In this document: piece by piece, positions 1 to 5,128 of the stretch
How positions within the stretch are numbered: the stretch's first letter is position 1
Layout: every line of letters begins with the position of its first letter
NCBI GenBank assembly: GCA_945949655.1
Contig: CAMFFG010000113.1
Location: 1 to 5,128 of the forward strand
Length of the DNA: 5,128 bases
From: an uncultured Peptococcaceae bacterium
Lineage (GTDB): Bacteria; Bacillota; Peptococcia; Peptococcales; Peptococcaceae
Direction of reading: 5' to 3'
The notes under the pieces: generated by a model
Seen by the model: the letters and a program-made list of their open reading frames with translations, nothing else
The model's database searches: none
Told to the model about the DNA's origin: nothing
Program-made: the position numbers and the translations under genes

Positions 1-215
1 CCCTTGACCGATGGTTCCGGTTGTGCAAACTGGCAATCCGGCGACGGGGAATGAAAGATCCTTAGAGCTTAGAAACTGGATCACGATCTGTTATTGAGTT
101 TGGGGTATGTCGGGAATCCCGATACTTGCCACCATGCTGTCCTATTCCAGTGACCCGCAGATCAGGCAGTACCAGCAGGACGAGACCACCGCAGACAGAA
201 ATTCCGAAAGTCCGG
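1..215. other. Upstream region with no recognised gene
   Basis: I find no supported gene here. A 20-codon open stretch at the window edge (3-65, ending in TAG) reads LDRWFRLCKLAIRRRGMKDP. It is basic and could be the C-terminal end of a gene starting outside the window, but it is too short to assign. An 18-codon stretch in another frame (1-54) is an equal candidate. An imperfect hairpin lies at 105-125: TCGGG/CCCGA around AAT, extended by GTA/TAC with a two-base bulge. It has no T-tract, so it does not look like an intrinsic terminator. The moderately GC-rich, non-coding character could fit the tail of a mobile element or a structured RNA, but I recognise no family signature. Confidence 0.3.
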
Positions 216-244
216 TTGACTTACTAGGATAAAAGAGAGATAAT
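216..244 (+). promoter_or_regulatory. Sigma-A-type promoter of the Fe-S operon
   Basis: A -35 box TTGACT (216-221) and a -10 box GATAAT (239-244) are separated by 17 bp. Each matches the consensus at five of six positions. Transcription would start near 251, giving a leader of about 35 nt before the ATPase gene. No obvious operator or regulator gene is visible beside it. Confidence 0.65.
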
Positions 245-273
245 AAGGAAATAAATCGCATACAAATGATGAT

Positions 274-278
274 GGAGG
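274..278 (+). promoter_or_regulatory. Ribosome binding site that sets the SmsC start
   Basis: GGAGG lies 8 nt before the ATG at 287. In-frame ATG codons at 266, 269 and 272 lie upstream of or inside this site and have no comparable site of their own. The 287 start is therefore preferred and removes seven residues (MMMEVEY) that do not belong to the ABC fold. Confidence 0.75.
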
Positions 279-286
279 TAGAATAT

Positions 287-1003
287 ATGCTGGAATTGAA
301 ACAGATTACTTTTTCAGCTGATGAAAAAACCATCCTGCACAATGTAGATCTGGTTGTGCCCGATGGACAGCTGCTGGCCATTACCGGGCCAAACGGCGGG
401 GGAAAATCCACGCTGGCCCGAATCATTGCCGGCATTGAAAAGCCGGCTGGTGGACAGATTCTCTGGAATGGACAGGATATCACCCAGTGCAGTATTACCG
501 AGCGGGCCCGGCTGGGGCTGGGCTATGCTTTTCAGCAGCCGGTGCGCTTTAAGGGCATCTCGGTGTTTGATCTGCTGAAGCTGGCCGATGGCGGCGATCT
601 GACCATCGCCCAGGCCTGCGATTATCTGAGCCAGGTGGGGCTATGCGCCCGGGAGTATGTAGATCGCGCCGTGGATGGCAGCTTATCCGGCGGCGAGTTA
701 AAACGCATCGAGATCGCCACCATTTTAGCGCGCAAGGTAAAACTGGCTGTGTTTGACGAACCGGAGGCCGGCATCGATCTGTGGAGCTTCCAGAATCTGA
801 TTCAGGTATTTGAAGATCTGCAGAAAAAACAGCGGCAGTCTATCGTGATCATTTCCCATCAGGAACGGCTGCTGAAAATCGCCGACCGCATCGTTGTCAT
901 CGAGAGCGGCCGGGTGGCAGCGGAGGGCGAAGCGGCGCAGATTCTGCCGGATCTGCTGCATCAGAAGCCCTGCTGCAAAACAGGACGGGGGTGTGAACAG
1001 TAA
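287..1003 (+). CDS. sufC: SufC/SmsC-type Fe-S cluster assembly ATPase
   Basis: This is a cytosolic ABC-type ATPase of 238 residues that would power Fe-S cluster assembly on the SufB/D-family protein encoded directly downstream. All nucleotide-binding motifs are intact: Walker A GPNGGGKST (34-42), Q-loop YAFQQP (80-85), signature LSGGELKR (133-140), Walker B LAVFDEP with catalytic E158, D-loop AGID (161-164) and switch histidine H191. It has no membrane segments, and no permease gene is adjacent, which argues against an ordinary transporter ATPase. The EPEAGIDLW stretch differs from the ESDSGLD of classical SufC and is what I expect of the minimal SUF-like system (SMS) of anaerobes. The C-terminus ends in a cysteine cluster (C229, C230, C236). 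The stop codon overlaps the next start (TAATG), so the pair is probably translationally coupled. The family is secure; the SMS subtype rests on gene content and recollection of the family. Confidence 0.9.
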   Translation: MLELKQITFSADEKTILHNVDLVVPDGQLLAITGPNGGGKSTLARIIAGIEKPAGGQILWNGQDITQCSITERARLGLGYAFQQPVRFKGISVFDLLKLADGGDLTIAQACDYLSQVGLCAREYVDRAVDGSLSGGELKRIEIATILARKVKLAVFDEPEAGIDLWSFQNLIQVFEDLQKKQRQSIVIISHQERLLKIADRIVVIESGRVAAEGEAAQILPDLLHQKPCCKTGRGCEQ

Positions 1004-1989
1004 TGGCACAGCAACATTTAGGTGTGAATCTGACAGGCGCCAGCGGTTTTGCCGCTCAGCAGAGCGCCGGTATCGACGAGGCCCAGAAGCATCTGCTGCT
1101 GGAGATCGCCGGACTGAGCAGTATGCCGGAAGGAGCTTTTAATATCCGCGCCAACGGCGCCACCGCCCAGCGGCAGAGCTCGGAGCATATCCGCATTGTG
1201 GGCAAGACCGATGTGCAGGGCATTGATATTTTTGTAGCACCGGGTACCAGGGACGAAACGGTGTATATTCCGGTGGTGATGAGCCAGAGCGGTCTGCATG
1301 AGCTGGTATATAATGATTTCCATATCGGCGCTGGCGCAGATGTTACCATTATCGCCGGCTGCGGCATTGACAACTGCGGCCATGAGGACAGCCAGCACGA
1401 CGGGATCCACAGCTTCTTTATCGAAAAAGGGGCCCGCGTCAAGTATGTGGAAAAACATTACGGCTGCGGCAGCGGCGACGGCGGCCGCATCATGAATCCG
1501 CAGACCATTGTGGAGATCGGCGAGGATGGCTACATGGAAATGGAAACGGTGCAGATCAAGGGCATTGACGATACCCATCGCACCACCAGGGCAACACTGG
1601 GGCCAAACGCCACCTTTGTGGTGACCGAGCGGCTGATGACCCATGGCAAGCAGAATGCAGTCAGCGAGTTTGATGTGACACTGGCCGGGGAAGGCTCCGG
1701 CACCCATGTGGTGTCCAGGGCAGTAGCCCGGGAGCAGTCCAGCCAGACCTTTCTCTCCCGTGTCAACGGCGATGCGCCCTTCAATGGCCATACCGAGTGT
1801 GATGCCATTATTATGGATGATGCTAAGATCAGCGCCATCCCGCAGATCAAGGCTGACTGTCCCGATGCTTCGCTGATCCATGAAGCAGCCATCGGCAAGA
1901 TCGCCGGGGAGCAGATCATCAAGCTGATGACGCTGGGGCTGACTGCCGCCGAGGCAGAAGAGCAGATCATTGATGGATTCCTGAAATAG
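1003..1989 (+). CDS. SufB/SufD-family Fe-S scaffold (SmsB type)
   Basis: This 328-residue cytosolic scaffold would assemble Fe-S clusters together with the upstream ATPase. The C-terminal part carries the SufB/D core: GHTECDAIIMDDAKISAIP (from 262), then DCPDASLIHEAAIGKI (285-300) and a helical tail with EEQII. The cysteine in HTEC (C266) and the histidine in LIHEA (H293) match positions that in E. coli SufB and SufD are important for cluster building. The middle (about 65-250) is rich in short beta strands, fitting the family's beta-helix, and holds C120, C125, H127 and C155. At 328 residues it is much shorter than E. coli SufB (about 495) or SufD (about 420), as expected for the single scaffold of the minimal SMS system. 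No sufS, sufU, sufE or second scaffold gene follows. A purine-rich stretch (983-991) serves as its ribosome binding site inside the end of the ATPase gene. It could be labelled SufB or SufD by homology; I leave the symbol blank. Confidence 0.88.
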   Translation: MAQQHLGVNLTGASGFAAQQSAGIDEAQKHLLLEIAGLSSMPEGAFNIRANGATAQRQSSEHIRIVGKTDVQGIDIFVAPGTRDETVYIPVVMSQSGLHELVYNDFHIGAGADVTIIAGCGIDNCGHEDSQHDGIHSFFIEKGARVKYVEKHYGCGSGDGGRIMNPQTIVEIGEDGYMEMETVQIKGIDDTHRTTRATLGPNATFVVTERLMTHGKQNAVSEFDVTLAGEGSGTHVVSRAVAREQSSQTFLSRVNGDAPFNGHTECDAIIMDDAKISAIPQIKADCPDASLIHEAAIGKIAGEQIIKLMTLGLTAAEAEEQIIDGFLK

Positions 1990-2016
1990 ATCTGCCATCA
2001 GACAAAACGGTGAATC

Positions 2017-2055
2017 AAAGATACTGTGGGACATATTTTTCTGCAGTATCTTTTT
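2017..2055 (+). terminator. Intrinsic terminator after the Fe-S operon
   Basis: A perfect 10-bp stem, AAAGATACTG (2017-2026) with CAGTATCTTT (2044-2053), encloses a 17-nt loop and runs into five Ts (2051-2055). It lies 27 nt after the scaffold stop codon. The stem is AT-rich and the loop large, so it may be leaky, but position and T-run fit factor-independent termination. Confidence 0.7.
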
Positions 2056-2076
2056 GTATGCCGGCAATGTGATTTA

Positions 2077-2085
2077 TGGTATGAT
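2077..2085 (+). promoter_or_regulatory. Extended -10 promoter of the small gene
   Basis: TGGTATGAT reads as an extended -10 element (TGn followed by TATGAT, five of six consensus bases). No good -35 box lies at 16-18 bp; TTGTAT (2054-2059) is 20 bp away. Transcription would start near 2092, about 38 nt before the ATG at 2130. Its position directly after the upstream terminator supports an independent transcript. Confidence 0.5.
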
Positions 2086-2129
2086 AAAATACATAACAGC
2101 AGTATGCTTACAGAAGCAGGAGGGATCGC

Positions 2130-2441
2130 ATGGAGTGGGAGGAACATTTTCCCGATGGCACCAGCATGGTGGCCGGGGCAAAGCAGCGCATCGAAGGAGA
2201 GGAAAAGCCCATCCGCTATGTCAATGGGCGGTATAAGCTGCGGGGCGAAAAAGAGAGCCGCTGGCTGTACAATATCCGTTATGAAATTGAGGATGCGATG
2301 CTGCAGATCACAGAGCAGGAGCAGGACCGCCAGATCGCTCTGCCGCTCAGTCAGGTGGAATATCTCAAGCTGCGGCCCTTTTACTATGCCGCCTGCATCG
2401 GCTTTAAGGCATTCGTGTTTTATAACGATGGGGTGGAATGA
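2130..2441 (+). CDS. Small hypothetical protein, 103 residues
   Basis: I do not recognise this protein. It is supported as a real gene by a strong ribosome binding site (AGGAGGG, 2118-2124, 5 nt before the ATG), by an upstream terminator and promoter that isolate it, and by a sequence that looks protein-like. The N-terminal two thirds are highly charged (for example GEEKPIRYVNGRYKLRGEKE), with a probable strand-rich stretch around RWLYNIRYEIED. The last 30 residues turn aromatic and hydrophobic (LRPFYYAACIGFKAFVFYNDG). That segment is interrupted by K, too short for a confident membrane helix, and more likely a buried core. There is no signal peptide, and the single cysteine makes metal binding unlikely. 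No terminator is visible after it, so its transcript may run into the glnN promoter region. Its neighbours give no functional clue. Confidence 0.7.
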   Translation: MEWEEHFPDGTSMVAGAKQRIEGEEKPIRYVNGRYKLRGEKESRWLYNIRYEIEDAMLQITEQEQDRQIALPLSQVEYLKLRPFYYAACIGFKAFVFYNDGVE

Positions 2442-2496
2442 AGGGCGTATGCAATAAAACAAAAAAATCAGTATACAGTATTCTAAAAAATTGTGC

Positions 2497-2525
2497 TTGA
2501 CAAAATAACCTGAAATGAATATACT
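2497..2525 (+). promoter_or_regulatory. Sigma-A promoter of glnN
   Basis: A perfect -35 TTGACA (2497-2502), a 17-bp spacer and a -10 TATACT (2520-2525, five of six) make this the strongest promoter in the window. A-rich runs just upstream (2457-2467 and 2485-2490) could act as an UP element. The start site would be near 2532, giving a leader of about 150 nt before the glnN start codon. Such strength suggests that control is exerted downstream, at the leader terminator. Confidence 0.85.
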
Positions 2526-2539
2526 AATACACATAGAAA

Positions 2540-2555
2540 ACAGCAAAGGCGCTGT
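2540..2555 (+). promoter_or_regulatory. Antiterminator hairpin with AAAGGC hexaloop (glnN leader)
   Basis: ACAGC (2540-2544) pairs perfectly with GCTGT (2551-2555) around the six-base loop AAAGGC (2545-2550). It begins only about 8 nt from the predicted transcript start. The loop and 3' arm are also the beginning of the left arm of the following terminator, so this hairpin and the terminator cannot form together. The loop has A at position 1 and G at position 4, as in RNA targets of ANTAR antiterminator proteins such as NasR. The same loop occurs before amtB (4823-4828). The pairing is directly visible; the ANTAR link is inferred. A free 5-bp stem is weak, so it would need a bound protein to outcompete the terminator. 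Confidence 0.6.
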
Positions 2556-2584
2556 GAGTGGGAACACTTGCAGTGCCTTTTTTT
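2545..2584 (+). terminator. Leader terminator (attenuator) upstream of glnN
   Basis: A 16-bp hairpin, including three G-U pairs, has left arm 2545-2560, a GGAA (GNRA-type) tetraloop at 2561-2564 and right arm 2565-2580. It runs into seven Ts (2578-2584), with five more after one C. It lies after the glnN promoter and before the glnN start, so it would end most transcripts early unless it is prevented from folding. The overlapping hairpin at 2540-2555 is the candidate preventer. It is too far from the small upstream gene (about 100 nt) and too close to the glnN promoter to be simply that gene's terminator, though it would also stop read-through from it. Confidence 0.8.
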
Positions 2585-2668
2585 CTTTTTCGGATGAATT
2601 TCAGCTTTTATGTTCAGATTATCCTTATAGATTCCGAAAAGAAAACGGCTGAATCTGATATGCTTAAT

Positions 2669-2674
2669 GGAGGG
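2669..2674 (+). promoter_or_regulatory. Ribosome binding site that sets the glnN start
   Basis: GGAGGG lies 7 nt before the ATG at 2682. An in-frame ATG at 2667 overlaps this site and would add only MEGIT. The 2682 start is therefore preferred. Confidence 0.75.
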
Positions 2675-2681
2675 TATTACA

Positions 2682-4784
2682 ATGGAAACAACGACAAATG
2701 TTCCTGAAATGTTTGGCAGCGCCGTATTTAACGATGCAGCCATGAAGGCAAAACTGCCGAAAGACGTTTATATGAAACTGAAAGAAACCATTGATACTGG
2801 CGTAGCGCTGGATCCGACTGTGGCTGACGTAGTGGCCAACGCTATGATGGACTGGGCCATGGAAAAAGGTGCGACCCACTTTACACACTGGTTCCAGCCG
2901 ATGACCGGCATCACTGCGGAAAAGCATGACAGCTTTATCACACCGGCGCCTGGCGGCAGAGTGATGATGGATTTCTCCGGTAAAGAACTGATCAAAGGTG
3001 AACCGGACGCTTCCAGTTTCCCGTCTGGCGGGCTGCGCGCTACCTTTGAAGCCCGCGGCTACACTGCATGGGACCCAACCTCCTATGCGTTTATCAAAGA
3101 CCATACCTTGTATATTCCAACGGTATTTTGTTCCTACAGTGGCGAAGTGCTGGACAAAAAGACCCCGCTGCTGCGTTCCATGGAACTGCTGAACAAAGAA
3201 GCCGTTCGTCTGCTGCACATTCTGGGCAAAGATGAAGTAACACGGGTAACCACCACCGTTGGGCCGGAACAGGAATATTTCCTGGTAGACCGTGCACTGT
3301 CCTACAAACGAAAAGATATTCTGTTCACTGGCCGTACTTTGTTTGGCGCCAAACCGCCAAAAGGACAGGAGCTGGAAGATCACTACTTTGGCGCTATCAA
3401 ACCGAGAATCACAGCTTTTATGGAAGATCTGAACGAAGAACTGTGGAAACTGGGTGTGCTGGCTAAAACCGAACACAACGAAGTTGCTCCGGCGCAGCAT
3501 GAACTGGCGCCCATCTTCAGCACCACTAACAGTGCTACCGACCATAACCAGCTGACCATGGAAGCCTTAAAAGATGTAGCCCGCAGACACGATCTGTCCT
3601 GCCTGCTGCACGAAAAACCGTTTGCCGGGGTAAATGGTTCCGGCAAGCACAACAACTGGTCCATGTCCACCAATACAGGCGAAAACCTGCTGAGCCCGGG
3701 CAAAAAGCCGGAAGATAACATTCAGTTCCTGTTATTCCTGGTAGCTGTGATCAAAGCGGTAGATGAATATCAGGATCTGCTGCGGGTATCGGTTGCTACC
3801 GCCGGCAACGACCATCGTCTGGGTGCCAACGAAGCGCCGCCAGCCATTATCTCCATGTTCCTGGGGGATGAACTGACCGATATTCTGGAATCCTATGAAA
3901 AAGGCGTGGAATATGTACCAATCACCAGACAGCAGATGGAAACCGGGGTTGCTGCAGTGCCAAGCTTCCAGAAGGATACCACCGACCGGAACCGTACTTC
4001 TCCGTTTGCTTTTACCGGTAATAAATTTGAGTTCCGTATGTTGGGCTCTGCATCTTCTATTTCCGGTACCAACACGGTACTGAATACCATCGTGGCCGAT
4101 GCCATCAGCTATATTTCTGACCAGCTGGAAGGTGCCGATGATGTGGTTGCCAAAGCCAAAGAAATCATCCGCGATCTGGCTATTAAACACAAACGGATCA
4201 TCTTTAACGGCAACAACTATTCCGACGAATGGGTGCGGGAAGCAGAAAGCAGAGGTCTGCTGAACCTGACCAATACAGCCGATGCCATTCCACATCTAGT
4301 AGATGAAAAGAACATTGCTCTGTTTACCAGACACGGCATCTACACAGCGGAAGAACTGCACTCCCGCTGCGAAATCCTGCTGGATAACTACTGCAAAGTG
4401 CTGCACATTGAAGCACTGACCATGCTGGATATGTCCAAAAAAGAAATTATCCCGGCTGTATCCACCTATCTGAAAGATCTGAGCACCACTGCTGCTGCAG
4501 TAAAAGCTGTGGTGAGCGATGCAGACTGCTCCACGCAGGAAAGTCTGATCACCAGAATTTCTGCATTGTCCAGCTCCCTGTATAAGAAAACAGAAGCGCT
4601 GAACAGTGCAGTACTGAGCACCAAAGATCATGAAGAAAATATTGAAGAACGGGCACAGTATTATAAAAATAATATTTTCCCAGGCATGCAGGAACTGCGT
4701 GCTGTGGCCGATGAACTGGAGACCTTAGTGGGCGAAGAATACTGGCCGTTCCCAACCTATGGCGATCTGCTGTTCAAAATCTGA
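2682..4784 (+). CDS. glnN: Glutamine synthetase type III (GlnN)
   Basis: This enzyme makes glutamine from glutamate, ammonia and ATP in the cytosol, the main entry of ammonium into metabolism. At 700 residues it has the length of the type III family (about 700-730), far above types I (about 470) and II (about 350). Type III hallmarks run along its length: HWFQPMTG (69-76), FPSGGLRATFEARGYTAWDP (113-132), the metal-binding GPEQEYF (194-200; E196, E198), EHNEVAPAQHEL (264-275; E267), the ammonia/glutamate-site region GSGKHNNWS (319-327; H323), NDHRLGANEAPP (376-387) and FEFRMLGSASS (449-459). The roughly 230-residue extension after this is typical of type III. No type I adenylylation tyrosine motif is evident. 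It has its own strong promoter and a leader terminator, and is followed after 118 bp by an ammonium transporter gene, fitting a nitrogen-scavenging unit. The gene is intact, with no frameshift. It may be labelled glnA in some databases. Confidence 0.97.
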   Translation: METTTNVPEMFGSAVFNDAAMKAKLPKDVYMKLKETIDTGVALDPTVADVVANAMMDWAMEKGATHFTHWFQPMTGITAEKHDSFITPAPGGRVMMDFSGKELIKGEPDASSFPSGGLRATFEARGYTAWDPTSYAFIKDHTLYIPTVFCSYSGEVLDKKTPLLRSMELLNKEAVRLLHILGKDEVTRVTTTVGPEQEYFLVDRALSYKRKDILFTGRTLFGAKPPKGQELEDHYFGAIKPRITAFMEDLNEELWKLGVLAKTEHNEVAPAQHELAPIFSTTNSATDHNQLTMEALKDVARRHDLSCLLHEKPFAGVNGSGKHNNWSMSTNTGENLLSPGKKPEDNIQFLLFLVAVIKAVDEYQDLLRVSVATAGNDHRLGANEAPPAIISMFLGDELTDILESYEKGVEYVPITRQQMETGVAAVPSFQKDTTDRNRTSPFAFTGNKFEFRMLGSASSISGTNTVLNTIVADAISYISDQLEGADDVVAKAKEIIRDLAIKHKRIIFNGNNYSDEWVREAESRGLLNLTNTADAIPHLVDEKNIALFTRHGIYTAEELHSRCEILLDNYCKVLHIEALTMLDMSKKEIIPAVSTYLKDLSTTAAAVKAVVSDADCSTQESLITRISALSSSLYKKTEALNSAVLSTKDHEENIEERAQYYKNNIFPGMQELRAVADELETLVGEEYWPFPTYGDLLFKI

Positions 4785-4807
4785 CAGAAAATTTAACAGA
4801 GTATAAA
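4781..4807 (+). promoter_or_regulatory. Possible weak promoter for amtB
   Basis: CTGACA (4781-4786, overlapping the glnN stop) and TATAAA (4802-4807) each match the consensus at five of six positions, but the spacer is only 15 bp, which is unfavourable. If used, transcription would start near 4814, just before the hexaloop hairpin at 4818, mirroring the glnN leader. Otherwise amtB relies on read-through from glnN. Confidence 0.3.
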
Positions 4808-4817
4808 GACATACAAA

Positions 4818-4833
4818 AACACAAAGGCGTGTT
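4818..4833 (+). promoter_or_regulatory. Antiterminator hairpin with AAAGGC hexaloop (before amtB)
   Basis: AACAC (4818-4822) pairs perfectly with GTGTT (4829-4833) around the loop AAAGGC (4823-4828). The loop is identical to that in the glnN leader, while three of the five stem pairs have changed and still match. As there, the loop plus 3' arm form the first 11 bases of the terminator's left arm, making the two folds mutually exclusive. This second copy is the main evidence that the element is selected rather than accidental. Confidence 0.6.
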
Positions 4834-4862
4834 GAGAAGTTACATTCTCAGCGCGCCTTTTT
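4823..4862 (+). terminator. Intrinsic terminator between glnN and amtB
   Basis: A 16-bp hairpin, including two G-U pairs, has left arm 4823-4838, loop GTTACA (4839-4844) and right arm 4845-4860, ending in five Ts (4858-4862). It lies 38 nt after the glnN stop and 40 nt before the amtB start. It can serve both as the glnN terminator and as an attenuator controlling amtB, with the overlapping hexaloop hairpin as its antagonist. Confidence 0.82.
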
Positions 4863-4902
4863 CATTGTGATAGATTTCAACTAAATTTGGGGGGAATGTT
4901 TT

Positions 4903-5128
4903 ATGTTTTCGTCGGTTGATACAATCTGGGTCTTATTTGGGGCTGTGCTGGTGTTTTCCATGCAGGCCGGGTTCACGCTGGTAGAGGCTGGCATGACCAG
5001 ACTGAAAAATTCCGGTAACATTATTATGAAAAATATGATGGACCTGTGTCTTGGCTCCATCGTGTACTGGATCATCGGGTTTGGCATTATGTTCGGCACC
5101 GATCTGGTAGGTATTATCGGAATTCCTG
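4903..5128 (+). CDS. amtB: Ammonium transporter (Amt family), 3' part outside window
   Basis: This is the first 75 residues of an inner-membrane ammonium channel that would supply the adjacent glutamine synthetase; the gene is cut by the window end. The start at 4903 has a GGGGGG ribosome binding site (4889-4894) 8 nt upstream. An ATG at 4896 is in another frame and stops within eight codons. The protein opens directly with transmembrane helix 1 (about 8-30), carrying the Amt-family stretch MQAGFTLVEAGMTRLKNSGN (20-39), then KNMMDLCLGSI (43-53) and a second helix, VYWIIGFGIMFG (54-65). There is no long N-terminal signal peptide like that of E. coli AmtB. The phenylalanine gate and pore histidines lie beyond the window. 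A PII gene (glnB/glnK) often follows amtB and could lie just outside. Confidence 0.93.
   Translation, partial: MFSSVDTIWVLFGAVLVFSMQAGFTLVEAGMTRLKNSGNIIMKNMMDLCLGSIVYWIIGFGIMFGTDLVGIIGIP

Noticed and set aside
105..125. Hairpin considered as a terminator for an upstream gene
   Set aside because: The stem is bulged and is followed by TTGCCACC rather than a T-tract, so intrinsic termination is not supported.
142..483. Minus-strand open frame upstream of and overlapping the ATPase start
   Set aside because: More than half is antisense to the Walker A region of the ATPase and would run against the Fe-S promoter. The part outside the ATPase gene shows no recognisable domain.
1018..2067. Long minus-strand open frame (349 codons) opposite the scaffold gene
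   Set aside because: It lies almost wholly antisense to the well-supported scaffold gene, has low-complexity Ala/His-rich content, and has no promoter or ribosome binding site on that strand. It is a shadow of the coding bias of the + strand gene.
2026..2457. Overlapping + strand open frame (143 codons) across the small gene
   Set aside because: It begins inside the terminator hairpin, has no ribosome binding site, and its Ser/Arg-rich translation is typical of an out-of-frame read. The frame starting at 2130 has the proper signals.
2587..2640. TTTTCGGA/TCCGAAAA long-range pairing and other short pairings (such as TCAGATT with AATCTGA) in the distal glnN leader, considered as a riboswitch
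   Set aside because: The helices are AT-rich, widely spaced and incompatible with one another, and no known riboswitch core is recognisable. They are not distinguishable from chance in this sequence.
2664..3545. Minus-strand open frame (293 codons) opposite glnN
   Set aside because: It is antisense to the conserved GSIII core, its translation is Phe/His/Arg-rich and unlike any family I know, and it has no expression signals.

Overview
The window looks like chromosomal DNA from an anaerobic Bacillota. Three things suggest this: a two-gene, minimal SUF-like iron-sulfur system (SmsC/SmsB type), a type III glutamine synthetase of about 700 residues, and canonical sigma-A promoters with GGAGG ribosome binding sites and U-tailed hairpins. 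A Negativicutes or Clostridia relative is my best guess, but the lineage is not proven by what is visible. All recognised genes are on the + strand.

Layout. Positions 1-215 hold no gene I can recognise. A good promoter (216-244) then drives an ABC ATPase of SufC/SmsC type (287-1003) and a SufB/SufD-family scaffold (1003-1989). The two genes overlap by one base and form a two-gene Fe-S assembly operon closed by a hairpin terminator (2017-2055). Next is a single small gene of unknown function (2130-2441) with its own extended -10 promoter. From 2497 onward is a nitrogen-assimilation block: a near-consensus promoter, a leader with an intrinsic terminator, type III glutamine synthetase glnN (2682-4784), a second leader or intergenic terminator, and the start of an ammonium transporter gene (4903 to the window end).

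The most interesting structure is regulatory. The leader of glnN and the gap before amtB each carry the same arrangement. A 5-bp hairpin with the identical hexaloop AAAGGC overlaps the left arm of a 16-bp intrinsic terminator, so the two folds exclude each other. Between the two copies, three of five stem pairs differ but stay paired, and the same nucleotides also stay paired in the alternative terminator fold. The loop has A at position 1 and G at position 4, as in RNA targets of ANTAR antiterminator proteins, which are known regulators of nitrogen genes. I propose that glutamine synthesis and ammonium uptake are controlled together by protein-dependent antitermination at these two sites. The ANTAR assignment is an inference; the alternative pairings are visible in the sequence.

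How the genes work together: AmtB brings in ammonium and GlnN fixes it into glutamine, under a shared switch. SmsC and SmsB are an independent ATP-driven Fe-S assembly unit. The 103-residue protein has no evident link to either.
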